Source of the DNA: Flavobacterium sp. Root420
GTDB lineage: Bacteria; Bacteroidota; Bacteroidia; Flavobacteriales; Flavobacteriaceae
DNA: 64,000 nucleotides
NCBI RefSeq assembly: GCF_001427905.1
Contig: NZ_LMEF01000012.1
Coordinates: 125,886 to 189,885, forward strand
Reading direction: 5' to 3'
The notes under the pieces were generated by a model, which was not told the DNA's origin, did no database searches, and saw only the letters and a list, made by a program, of their open reading frames with translations. A program made the translations under genes and the position numbers. Below, piece by piece: positions 19,169 through 26,528 of the stretch (its first letter is position 1; each line of letters starts with the position of its first letter).

Positions 19169-19264
19169 GCCACGAATTTCACAAATTCTTTATAAAGCAA
19201 GCGATTTAAATTCGTGTAAATTTGTGACCCGAGCGACAGCGAACAGGCGAAGCAAATTTGTGGC
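19169..19264. repeat. Palindromic intergenic repeat (GCCACGAATT family) with an internal insert
   Basis: The left arm GCCACGAATTTCACAAATT pairs imperfectly with a right arm made of AAATTCGTGTAAATTTGTG and a terminal GGC. The right arm is interrupted by 27 GC-richer bases (19227-19253, ACCCGAGCGACAGCGAACAG then GCGAAGC) that are flanked by a 9-base direct repeat AAATTTGTG (19218-19226 and 19254-19262). Confidence 0.65.
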
Positions 19265-19274
19265 TAAAAAAATA

Positions 19275-19310
19275 AATAAGGCCGGATGAAATTTTCATCC
19301 GACCTTATTT
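19275..19310. terminator. Bidirectional terminator between mfd and the ACT-like gene
   Basis: AATAAGGCCGGATGAA and TTCATCCGACCTTATT pair across one mismatch with a short loop. It lies between the convergent ends of mfd and the minus-strand gene. Confidence 0.7.
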
Positions 19311-19349
19311 ATAAAACATTAGAGGGTGAGAAATATTTTGAATTAATAA

Positions 19350-20006
19350 TTAATTCTTCAAATCTTTAATCACTTTAAAAGCAACATCAACCTGATCTTC
19401 TCCCACTAAAATGGTAAATTCATTTGAAGTCGAAATTACCTCGTTTATGATAATTCCTTCCCAGGCTAAACGTTGAAAAATAAAGTAGTAAATACCAGGA
19501 ACTACAATGTTTTCTTTTGGTAATTTTACTGTAATTGAAGCTAAATTATCCAATTTCTGAATCAGTTTTTCGCGCATAAAGTGTTTTTCAACTAAATGAT
19601 TTACACTACTGCTGACCACTATATTTGTTTCATTTACACCACGAGATGAGGTATAAAAAATATCAGATAAAGCATTAATATCAGAGATTAAATCGGCTTG
19701 TTTGTTCAGGACAGTTTCTGAAGCTGCAAAGGTGTAATCTGTCAACTCAGAGCGAACCGTAATTTCACCAATATTCTTGATTACTTTATTGATTTTATGG
19801 TTCAATTTAAAATCTAATTCTTCGGTAAGTCGTTTAAGAGACATTACAACAGCGCCTTGTTTTACTTCTTTACCAAATTCACTTTCCAGTTCGGTCATAA
19901 TATTCCGGGACAGAGAAGTTAAATTAATAATTCCGAGAGATAACGCATTTAATAAAAACGGCTTTGTTTTGATGTAATTTTCGACGATTGAAGAAACGGT
20001 TTTCAT
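19350..20006 (-). CDS. ACT-like regulatory-domain protein, aspartate-kinase-related
   Basis: 218 residues with no signal peptide or membrane segment. The C-terminal half (about 140-218) has the pattern of an ACT domain (ITVKLPKENIVVPG, then GIIINEVISTSNEFTILV), as in the regulatory part of aspartate kinase. The N-terminal half is helical and contains a VSSIVENYIKTKPFLLNALS start. There is no kinase catalytic domain. Similar stand-alone proteins in flavobacteria are often labelled aspartate kinase by automatic annotation, but nothing here supports catalysis. It may sense an amino acid or other small ligand; that is inference. Confidence 0.65.
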   Translation of the reverse strand: MKTVSSIVENYIKTKPFLLNALSLGIINLTSLSRNIMTELESEFGKEVKQGAVVMSLKRLTEELDFKLNHKINKVIKNIGEITVRSELTDYTFAASETVLNKQADLISDINALSDIFYTSSRGVNETNIVVSSSVNHLVEKHFMREKLIQKLDNLASITVKLPKENIVVPGIYYFIFQRLAWEGIIINEVISTSNEFTILVGEDQVDVAFKVIKDLKN

Positions 20007-20125
20007 AATTTTTTTTCTTTTTTTGTAACTTAATTGTGTTGGTTTGGTTTAATAGTGATGTTAAAAATCTTTGCAAATATAAATAAAAAAACAATTTGTT
20101 ACAATTATAACAATAAAAAATTATG

Positions 20126-20497
20126 TTAAAAATGATAAAAAGCGTCGGTAAGATGTTCAATTGCAAATGTTTCGCCGGTTTTATGAATCGCGATAATGTC
20201 AAAACGAACCTCAATCGTATCTTCAAAATCCATTTCCCTATCGTTTATGTAGGCATTTACTGCTTTTATGAGTAATTGAATTTTTTTTGGTTTCACAAAA
20301 TCCTGCGGATCTCCAAAATCTAAACTCGATCTTGTCTTAACTTCGACTATGGCCAAATAATTCTCTTTTTTTGCAATAATATCAATTTCGGCTTTCTGAA
20401 AAGTCCAGTTTCGATCCAGAATTTCATATCCATCATCTTGCAGGTATTTTGCAGCCAATTTTTCTCCTTCTTTTCCTAGTTCATTGTGTTCAGCCAT
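20126..20497 (-). CDS. YraN/UPF0102 family predicted endonuclease-fold protein
   Basis: 123 residues, normal for the family. The nuclease-like core is present: E in ELGKEGEKLAAKYL (residues about 6-19), the EID motif (EIDIIAKKE) and the EVKTR motif. These match the acidic and lysine residues of restriction-endonuclease-like folds. The cellular role is unproven; links to Holliday-junction processing have been proposed on fold grounds only. The gene lies 119 bases from the ACT-like gene on the same strand and could be co-transcribed with it. Confidence 0.88.
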   Translation of the reverse strand: MAEHNELGKEGEKLAAKYLQDDGYEILDRNWTFQKAEIDIIAKKENYLAIVEVKTRSSLDFGDPQDFVKPKKIQLLIKAVNAYINDREMDFEDTIEVRFDIIAIHKTGETFAIEHLTDAFYHF

Positions 20498-20503
20498 TTT
20501 TTT

Positions 20504-20534
20504 GAGTTATGAATTATAAGTTATGAGTTATGAG
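20504..20534. repeat. Short tandem repeat of a GAGTTAT-type unit
   Basis: Four degenerate copies of a GTTATGA/ATTATAA unit sit just upstream of the yraN-type gene start. The repeat is AT-rich with no obvious function. Confidence 0.5.
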
Positions 20535-20557
20535 CTTGTCATGTGCGCACGCAAAGA

Positions 20558-20600
20558 CGCAAAGTCGCAAAGAATTAAATTAAAACTTTGCGACTTTGCG
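20558..20600. repeat. Palindromic intergenic repeat (CGCAAAG family), copy 1
   Basis: A perfect 15-base inverted repeat (CGCAAAGTCGCAAAG / CTTTGCGACTTTGCG) with a 13-base AT loop, preceded by a further CGCACGCAAAGA. A second, longer copy is at 48790-48845. The arms differ there by an A-T to G-C change made on both sides. Confidence 0.75.
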
Positions 20601-20656
20601 AGATTATTTTATGTGGTATTTAGATATCCCTAAATAAAGAATATTGGGCAGGAATA

Positions 20657-21661
20657 TTACTTTTTAAAAGTAAGTGTACTTCCGGATGCATTTACATCAA
20701 TAGTAACAGTGCTTCCCATAATTAAAGCCCTGTTATCCTGAATATGTCCGGCAGGGAAATTAAAAATCACAGGAATATTGTATTTTTTGGTTACGTCATC
20801 CACAATTTCAAGTGCGTTTTTTCCCCACGGCACTTCGTTGTCTTTCATTTTGGTCATGGCGCCAACAACAATTCCTTTTAGGTTTTCGATACATCCATTG
20901 CGTCGCAGGTTCATCATCATACGATCGATATGATACAGATATTCATCTAAATCTTCAATAAATAAAATCTTATCCTTGCAATCTATCGCCGATTGTGATC
21001 CTAATAAACTGTATAAAATAGATAAATTTCCCCCAACTAATTCACCGGTTGCCGTTCCAAAACGATTCATTTTATCCGGACCAACAGAATACGATAATGG
21101 TTCTCCAAACAAACTCGATTTCATGGAGCTAACGGCCGCCGGAGTAGCACGCGGAATCGTTACAGGCATTATACCATGAATTGATTTATAACCCATAGTG
21201 TTCAAATGATTGTGTAAAACTGTCACGTCACTAAACCCAATAATCCATTTTGGATGTTGTTTGAATTTTGTAAAATCAAGAAGGTCAATCATTCTAACCG
21301 TTCCGTAGCCACCACGAACACACCAAATCGCCTTAATATTCGGATTGTCTAATTGCTTCTGAAAATCAGCCGCACGCTGTTCATCTGTTCCAGCCAACTG
21401 GTTTACATCAAGTCCAATTGTACTTCCAATAACAGCTTCCAGACCCCAACTGTGCAATAAATCAATAGTGGGTTTAAGATTGTCATCAATGTTTTTTCGG
21501 GCAGTTGCTAAAATCGCTATAGTATCTCCTTTTTGTAAATAAGGTGGTGTGATCATGTTTTGTTGAGATTGACAGGTGAATGATTGTAAGACAAAAATAA
21601 GAAATAGGAGTGTACCACGAAATAAGTGTTCGCTATTATATTGTCGATTGTCTGTGTTCAT
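20657..21661 (-). CDS. S66-family LD-carboxypeptidase (muropeptide recycling)
   Basis: 334 residues. The family removes the terminal D-alanine of murein tetrapeptides. Visible signatures are the opening KGDTIAILATARK, RGGYGTVRM, the nucleophile motif GFSDVT (S144), VGGNLSILYSLLG, the acidic LFIEDLDEYLYHIDRM (catalytic Glu) and FPAGHIQDN (catalytic His). An N-terminal hydrophobic stretch (about 17-33, ending FTCQSQQ) is unusual for the cytoplasmic LdcA enzymes and suggests export, perhaps as a lipoprotein, so it may act on periplasmic muropeptides. The start at the first ATG includes this signal. A microcin-immunity function is the alternative role within the family. Confidence 0.85.
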   Translation of the reverse strand: MNTDNRQYNSEHLFRGTLLFLIFVLQSFTCQSQQNMITPPYLQKGDTIAILATARKNIDDNLKPTIDLLHSWGLEAVIGSTIGLDVNQLAGTDEQRAADFQKQLDNPNIKAIWCVRGGYGTVRMIDLLDFTKFKQHPKWIIGFSDVTVLHNHLNTMGYKSIHGIMPVTIPRATPAAVSSMKSSLFGEPLSYSVGPDKMNRFGTATGELVGGNLSILYSLLGSQSAIDCKDKILFIEDLDEYLYHIDRMMMNLRRNGCIENLKGIVVGAMTKMKDNEVPWGKNALEIVDDVTKKYNIPVIFNFPAGHIQDNRALIMGSTVTIDVNASGSTLTFKK

Positions 21662-21774
21662 GATTTGTTTTTATAAGTAGTAAAAAACAAATATAGAAAT
21701 TTTAGCAAACAATTTTATTTGAAATTTCCTACAAAGTGATAAATTCTCTTAATTTGTAACTTAAAATAAAATAT

Positions 21775-22876
21775 ATGCCATTATTCAGATCTTACTTTAG
21801 CTTAATTGTTCTATTTTCAATTTCGCTTCAGGCACAACCCAAAAAATATAGCATTCATACAGTTGCATTTTACAATTTCGAAAATTTATTTGATACCAAT
21901 AACGACATTCATACGAATGATGACGAGTGGATACCAACTGGAGCACAGTATTGGACAGAAGAAAAATACCATGAGAAATTAAAAAATCTTGCCAGAGTAA
22001 TTTTTGAAATAGGAACACCGGAAAACCCAAATGCACCAACAATTATTGGTGGTTCAGAAATTGAAAATCGCGGCGTTTTGGAAGATCTAATTAAAGAACC
22101 AAAATTACTTCCTTTTGATTATGGAATCATTCATTTTGATTCACCCGATAAACGCGGAATCGACGTTGCTTTACTGTATCAAAAGAAATATTTCAAACCA
22201 ACTTCATTTTCAAATATTCCATTATTAATTTATAAAAATAAAACTATAGTAAAAGAAGAGAAAAAGAAGAACCTGATGATGAACTTGAAGATAAAACAGA
22301 AATTGCAAAAGATAATAATCGTGTTTTTACCAGAGATCAGCTTTTAATAACCGGATTTTTAGAAGGCGAAGAAATAAGTATTATTGTAAATCACTGGCCG
22401 TCGCGATCAGGTGGAGAAAAAGCTTCGAGCCAATTTCGTGAAGCCGCCGGAAGATTGAACAGAAAGATTATTGATTCATTGCAGCGAATTAATCCGAATG
22501 CTAAAGTTTTTACAATGGGAGATTTGAACGATGGCCCCTATAATAAAAGTATAAAAATAGCTTTGGGAGCAAAATCAAAAAAGACAGAAGTTCCTGAATT
22601 TGGTGTTTTTAATCCCTTTGAGGAAATGGCTAATAAAGGCATGGGAACTATTGCTTTTAGAGATTCCTGGGATATTTTCGACCAAATTATGATGACACAA
22701 TCTCTAATACAACCCGATTTTACCTCTTTTAAATTCTGGAAATCCGGCATTTTTAGCAGGTCGTATCTGGTTCAGACTTCGGGCCAATATAAAGGATATC
22801 CACTACGTCATAGTCAAACTGAAGTTGGTTTTAGCGATCATTTTCCGGTTTATATTTATTTGATTAAAAAAAAAAA
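21775..22876 (+). pseudogene. Endonuclease/exonuclease/phosphatase-family gene split by a frameshift
   Basis: The first frame (from the ATG at 21775, signal peptide ending LQAQ) runs to 22347, but homology moves to the -1 frame near 22261-22266, in an AAAAAG tract, and continues to about 22876. Every family motif survives: FYNFENLFD and GGSEIENRGVLEDL before the break; NHWPSR, MGDLNDGPYNK and SDHFPVY after it. One extra A in the tract would restore a single protein of about 365 residues. The product would be a secreted metal-dependent phosphoesterase. The open frame then continues through a run of 11 A residues into a palindromic repeat and stops at 23012, so the native C-terminus is blurred. 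A sequencing error, a recent inactivation, or -1 frameshifting on the A/G tract are all possible. Confidence 0.8.
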
Positions 22877-22878
22877 TT

Positions 22879-22953
22879 GTAGAGGCGCACACCAGTGCGT
22901 CTTAATTCCAATATTCAATTCTTACCTAAAGACGCACTGCTGTGCGTCTCTAC
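22879..22953. repeat. Inverted pair of GTAGAGACGCAC-type palindromic repeats
   Basis: GTAGAGGCGCACACCAGTGC (22879-22898) continues into GTCT, and AGACGCACTGCTGTGCGTCT (22930-22949) is followed by CTAC. Each half is itself palindromic and the two halves are inverted around a 27-base spacer. A relative lies at 63506-63550. Confidence 0.75.
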
Positions 22954-23002
22954 AAAAACTTTTCCTTAACTTAGCTACATATAAATTCAGTACTTCAAGA
23001 AA

Positions 23003-23542
23003 ATGGCAATAGCAAAACCCTTCAACCTTACCAAATGGATAGATGAAAACCGTCATTTATTAAAACCACCTGTTGGAAATAAAAATCTATACGTAGACTC
23101 CGGCGATTATATCGTAATGATTGTAGCAGGCCCAAATGCCCGAAAAGACTATCATTACAACGAAACCGAAGAGCTTTTTTATCAGCTTGAAGGGAGTATA
23201 AAAGTCATTATTCAGGAAGACGGACAGCGTAAAGAAATGGAATTGAATGCCGGTGATATGTACCTGCATCCTGCTAAAATTCCACATTCTCCGGTTCGTT
23301 CTGCGGGTTCAATTGGATTGGTAATAGAACGGAAACGTGCTGGACAAGGATATACTGACGGACTGCTTTGGCATTGCGATAACTGTAATCATAAATTGTA
23401 CGAAGTGTATTTTGAGTTACACAATATCGAAAAAGACTTCTTACCTCATTTTGAACATTTCTATAATTCCGAAGATTTAAGAACCTGTGATAATTGCGGA
23501 ACTGTTATGGAATCTGATCCGAGGTTTGTTGCGAAGAAGTAG
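23003..23542 (+). CDS. 3-hydroxyanthranilate 3,4-dioxygenase
   Basis: 179 residues, normal for the bacterial enzyme. It opens the ring of 3-hydroxyanthranilate with O2 in the kynurenine route to quinolinate and NAD. The cupin iron ligands are H51, E57 (HYNETEE) and H95 (KIPHSP); R47, R99 and E110 fit the substrate-binding residues. The C-terminal rubredoxin-like site of the bacterial form has two CDNC motifs (C125/C128 and C162/C165). The ATG at 23003 overlaps the run-on end of the frameshifted upstream frame by 10 bases, but the native upstream stop probably lay earlier. Other kynurenine genes are not adjacent. Confidence 0.94.
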   Translation: MAIAKPFNLTKWIDENRHLLKPPVGNKNLYVDSGDYIVMIVAGPNARKDYHYNETEELFYQLEGSIKVIIQEDGQRKEMELNAGDMYLHPAKIPHSPVRSAGSIGLVIERKRAGQGYTDGLLWHCDNCNHKLYEVYFELHNIEKDFLPHFEHFYNSEDLRTCDNCGTVMESDPRFVAKK

Positions 23543-23550
23543 TTTAATTA

Positions 23551-23630
23551 GGAGCTAATCCCGCTATCCGTTCCAATCTTTTGTCCGCCGCGGCGGACAA
23601 AAGGATTTCCACTTCTATCGGGGCTAGTGC
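23551..23630. repeat. Structured intergenic repeat (GCTAATCCCGCTATCCG family), copy 1
   Basis: Conserved flanks GCTAATCCCGCTATCCG and CTTCTATCGGGGCTAG are partly complementary to each other. Between them is a long GC-rich hairpin: TTTTGTCCGCC, GC, GGCGGACAAAA. A second copy at 37134-37211 has the same flanks but a different, equally paired core. Confidence 0.8.
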
Positions 23631-23670
23631 ATCCGTTTTCGAAAGAAATTTTAATTTTCAATATTCATAA

Positions 23671-23703
23671 ATCTTTGTCAAAATTCAAAACTTTGACAAA
23701 GAT
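23671..23703. repeat. Palindromic intergenic repeat (ATCTTTGTCAAA family)
   Basis: ATCTTTGTCAAA and TTTGACAAAGAT form a perfect 12-base stem with a 9-base loop. It lies in the gap between the convergent dioxygenase and phosphodiesterase genes, directly after the structured repeat. It lacks a good T-run but could still slow transcription. Confidence 0.65.
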
Positions 23704-23749
23704 CAAAAAGAAAATCTTTTTAATCTAAATGATCTGTGGCAAAAAAAAA

Positions 23750-24709
23750 CTACAATTCAAATCTTTTCCCTTGCTCCGGATAAATAAGCTGAACTCCTAA
23801 ATCATTCTGATTTTTAAGCTGTTCTTTAAGCTTGACAATATTCTTAGTTGGAGGTTTTAAATGCGTAACAATAATTTTGAAACCTTTCAAAGTATCTTTT
23901 CCTGCTAACTCTTCTAAAACATGAAGTTCTTTCATCAAATAATTTGGTGTCAGATGCCCAAATAAAAATTGGTCTGGCTGTTCATTGGGAAAGGAGACTT
24001 CGATAAAAATTCCTTTTAATTGTTTGCTTTTTACAAGCGGAGCAATTGCGGTCCATAAATCTTTCAAATCATTACTTTTTTCAACAGCATCAGGTCCGGT
24101 ATCCCCTAAATATAGAGCGTAAGAATCTCCATTTTTAATTAAAAAAGCAGTACTCTCAAAAGGATTGACATGGCTTAACGGATAAGCTTTAACTGTCATC
24201 GAGGTATTGGTGATTGGCGTTTCTTCTCCAATATTTAAAGTTTGAAAATGATATTTTTTCAAAGGAGTTCCAGGGCCTTTGTCTCCAAAATTTGCCCAGG
24301 TTTGATCGTTGAAATAATGGTTTTCCATCATTTCCATACATTTATTTGTAGCATAAATAGTTTTAGCTGAATCGGCAGGAGAATTAATTATTAACCCCGA
24401 AACGTGATCCAAATGAGCATGCGAAATAAAGTAACCTTTTATATGTTTTCTGAGAAATTCACTTGTTGAAACTTTGAAAACTTTATTTTCAATGGCCTTT
24501 TCAATTCCGGCATTTATAGTTCCGGCATCAAGGCTGATAAAATCATTCGTATTAATTGGTGCTAATAGATAAGCCGATAGATTTTTTTCGTCAATACCAC
24601 CTTTAACTCCCAAAGGAACAACCTGAAAGGAAGATTTTTGTTCTTTTTGAGAAAAAGCATTTGCTGTAATTAGAAGAAAGCAAATTAATAACCGATTGAA
24701 AATGGACAT
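23750..24709 (-). CDS. Class II 3',5'-cyclic-nucleotide phosphodiesterase, metallo-beta-lactamase fold
   Basis: 319 residues from the ATG at 24709; an upstream TTG would add eight residues ahead of an otherwise good signal peptide (about 1-20, ending NAFSQ), so I prefer the ATG. The metal motif HAHLDH (H97, H99, D101, H102) within YFISHAHLDHVSGL is the signature of class II cyclic-nucleotide phosphodiesterases. Downstream histidines in LSHVNPF, GHLTPN and VTHLKPP complete the two-metal site. The signal peptide points to the periplasm, where it would hydrolyse extracytoplasmic cAMP or a related phosphodiester. True substrate is unproven. Confidence 0.87.
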   Translation of the reverse strand: MSIFNRLLICFLLITANAFSQKEQKSSFQVVPLGVKGGIDEKNLSAYLLAPINTNDFISLDAGTINAGIEKAIENKVFKVSTSEFLRKHIKGYFISHAHLDHVSGLIINSPADSAKTIYATNKCMEMMENHYFNDQTWANFGDKGPGTPLKKYHFQTLNIGEETPITNTSMTVKAYPLSHVNPFESTAFLIKNGDSYALYLGDTGPDAVEKSNDLKDLWTAIAPLVKSKQLKGIFIEVSFPNEQPDQFLFGHLTPNYLMKELHVLEELAGKDTLKGFKIIVTHLKPPTKNIVKLKEQLKNQNDLGVQLIYPEQGKRFEL

Positions 24710-24892
24710 GTTTATATAATTTTGTTCCTGCAAATTTCATGAATTAATGCGAATAAATTAATCCATATTTCAGAAATAGACATTTATTAATCCTAAATTT
24801 ACTTTTATTTTTAACGATACAATTTCATTGAAATTCATCTCGAAATAATATCTTTACTAAAAAATATAACAATTTTAACTAAAAAAGTTACA

Positions 24893-26446
24893 ATGACAAC
24901 AATAGCATCACAATTTGGAATGAATGAGGCTCTGGATAAATTGGGCATCAAATTGATTAATGACGGAACATCAACAGGTTTACAAAACTTTTCATCAGGA
25001 GAAATTTTAGATAGTTTTTCACCAGTTGACGGAAAATTGATTGCTTCAGTAAAAATGTCAACACAAGAAGATTATGAAAAAGTAATGCGTTCAGCAACGG
25101 AAGCATTCAAAACATTTCGTTTGATTCCTGCGCCACAACGTGGTGAAATTGTACGTCAGTTTGGAGAAAAATTACGTCAGAATAAAGAAGCTCTTGGTAA
25201 ATTGGTTTCTTATGAAATGGGAAAATCATTACAGGAAGGTTATGGAGAGGTTCAGGAAATGATCGATATCTGTGATTTTGCAGTGGGATTATCTCGTCAG
25301 TTGCACGGATTAACCATGCATTCTGAAAGACCAGGGCACCGTATGTATGAGCAATATCATTCATTAGGAGTTGTTGGAATTATTTCAGCATTTAATTTCC
25401 CAGTGGCAGTTTGGGCCTGGAATACGGCTTTGGCATGGATTTCAGGAGATGTTTGTGTTTGGAAACCTTCTGAAAAAACACCTTTATGCGGAATTGCATG
25501 TCAAAATATTATTGCTCAGGTAATTAAAGAAAACAATCTTCCGGAAGGAATTTCATGTTTGATTAATGGGGATTATAAAATAGGCGAATTAATGACAAAA
25601 GATACCCGTATACCCTTAATTTCTGCAACAGGTTCAACCCGAATGGGGAAAATTGTGGCACAAGCTGTGGCCGGACGTTTAGGAAAATCATTATTAGAAT
25701 TAGGAGGAAATAATGCCATTATTGTAACTCCGGATGCTGATATAAAAATGACGGTTATTGGAGCTGTTTTTGGAGCTGTTGGGACTGCAGGACAACGTTG
25801 TACTTCAACACGCCGATTGATTATTCACGAAAGTATTTATGATAAAGTTAAAGACGCTTTAGTGGCTGCCTACAAACAATTACGCATTGGAAATCCGCTT
25901 GATGAAAACAATCATGTGGGACCACTTATTGATACGCACGCGGTCGAAATGTACGCGATCGCTTTAAACAAAGTTGTTGCGGAAGGCGGGAAAATTTTAG
26001 TAGAAGGCGGAGTGCTTTCAGGCGATGGTTACGAAAGCGGCTGTTATGTAAAACCTGCTATTGCTGAGGCTGAAAACTCATTTGCAATTGTACAACACGA
26101 GACATTTGCTCCAGTTTTATATTTGATTAAATATTCAGGTGAAGTGGAGAATGCAATCGAAATTCAAAATGGGGTAGCACAGGGATTATCATCTGCAATT
26201 ATGACTAATAATTTGCGTGAGGCAGAAAGATTTTTATCTGTAGTGGGTTCTGATTGCGGAATTGCAAACGTAAATATCGGAACTTCAGGTGCTGAAATTG
26301 GTGGTGCTTTTGGTGGCGAAAAAGAAACCGGAGGTGGTCGCGAATCAGGTTCTGATGCCTGGAAAATCTATATGCGTCGTCAAACGAATACAATCAATTA
26401 TACGACAAGTTTGCCTCTGGCACAGGGAATTAAATTTGATTTGTAA
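24893..26446 (+). CDS. Aldehyde dehydrogenase, ALDH7 type (L-aminoadipate-semialdehyde dehydrogenase-like)
   Basis: 517 residues. The catalytic cysteine is C303 (GQRCTST) and the general base E269 (LLELGGNN). FNFPVAVWAWNTALAWISGD and KPSEKTPLC are the cofactor-side motifs. The pattern matches antiquitin/AmaB-type enzymes, which oxidise L-alpha-aminoadipate semialdehyde (or its cyclic form piperideine-6-carboxylate) in lysine catabolism. NAD-dependent and cytoplasmic. It stands alone here, so the assignment rests on sequence. It is 1.3 kb from 3-hydroxyanthranilate dioxygenase, but the ALDH7 features argue against an aminomuconate-semialdehyde role. A terminator follows at 26477-26505. Confidence 0.85.
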   Translation: MTTIASQFGMNEALDKLGIKLINDGTSTGLQNFSSGEILDSFSPVDGKLIASVKMSTQEDYEKVMRSATEAFKTFRLIPAPQRGEIVRQFGEKLRQNKEALGKLVSYEMGKSLQEGYGEVQEMIDICDFAVGLSRQLHGLTMHSERPGHRMYEQYHSLGVVGIISAFNFPVAVWAWNTALAWISGDVCVWKPSEKTPLCGIACQNIIAQVIKENNLPEGISCLINGDYKIGELMTKDTRIPLISATGSTRMGKIVAQAVAGRLGKSLLELGGNNAIIVTPDADIKMTVIGAVFGAVGTAGQRCTSTRRLIIHESIYDKVKDALVAAYKQLRIGNPLDENNHVGPLIDTHAVEMYAIALNKVVAEGGKILVEGGVLSGDGYESGCYVKPAIAEAENSFAIVQHETFAPVLYLIKYSGEVENAIEIQNGVAQGLSSAIMTNNLREAERFLSVVGSDCGIANVNIGTSGAEIGGAFGGEKETGGGRESGSDAWKIYMRRQTNTINYTTSLPLAQGIKFDL

Positions 26447-26476
26447 TAATTTAAAAGATACATTAGACTATAATAT

Positions 26477-26505
26477 AAAAGGCTTCCAAATTTGGAAGCC
26501 TTTTA
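26477..26505. terminator. Bidirectional terminator between the ALDH and pectate lyase genes
   Basis: AAAAGGCTTCCAAA and TTTGGAAGCCTTTT form a nearly continuous palindrome with almost no loop bases, flanked by A and T residues. Both convergent genes end beside it. Confidence 0.75.
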
Positions 26506-26528
26506 CTTTTTAGAATTGTCTTAAAACT

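Noticed and set aside
23003..26446. 3-hydroxyanthranilate dioxygenase and the aldehyde dehydrogenase as a kynurenine catabolic operon
   Set aside because: An opposite-strand phosphodiesterase gene lies between, and the dehydrogenase has ALDH7 features rather than those of aminomuconate-semialdehyde dehydrogenase.
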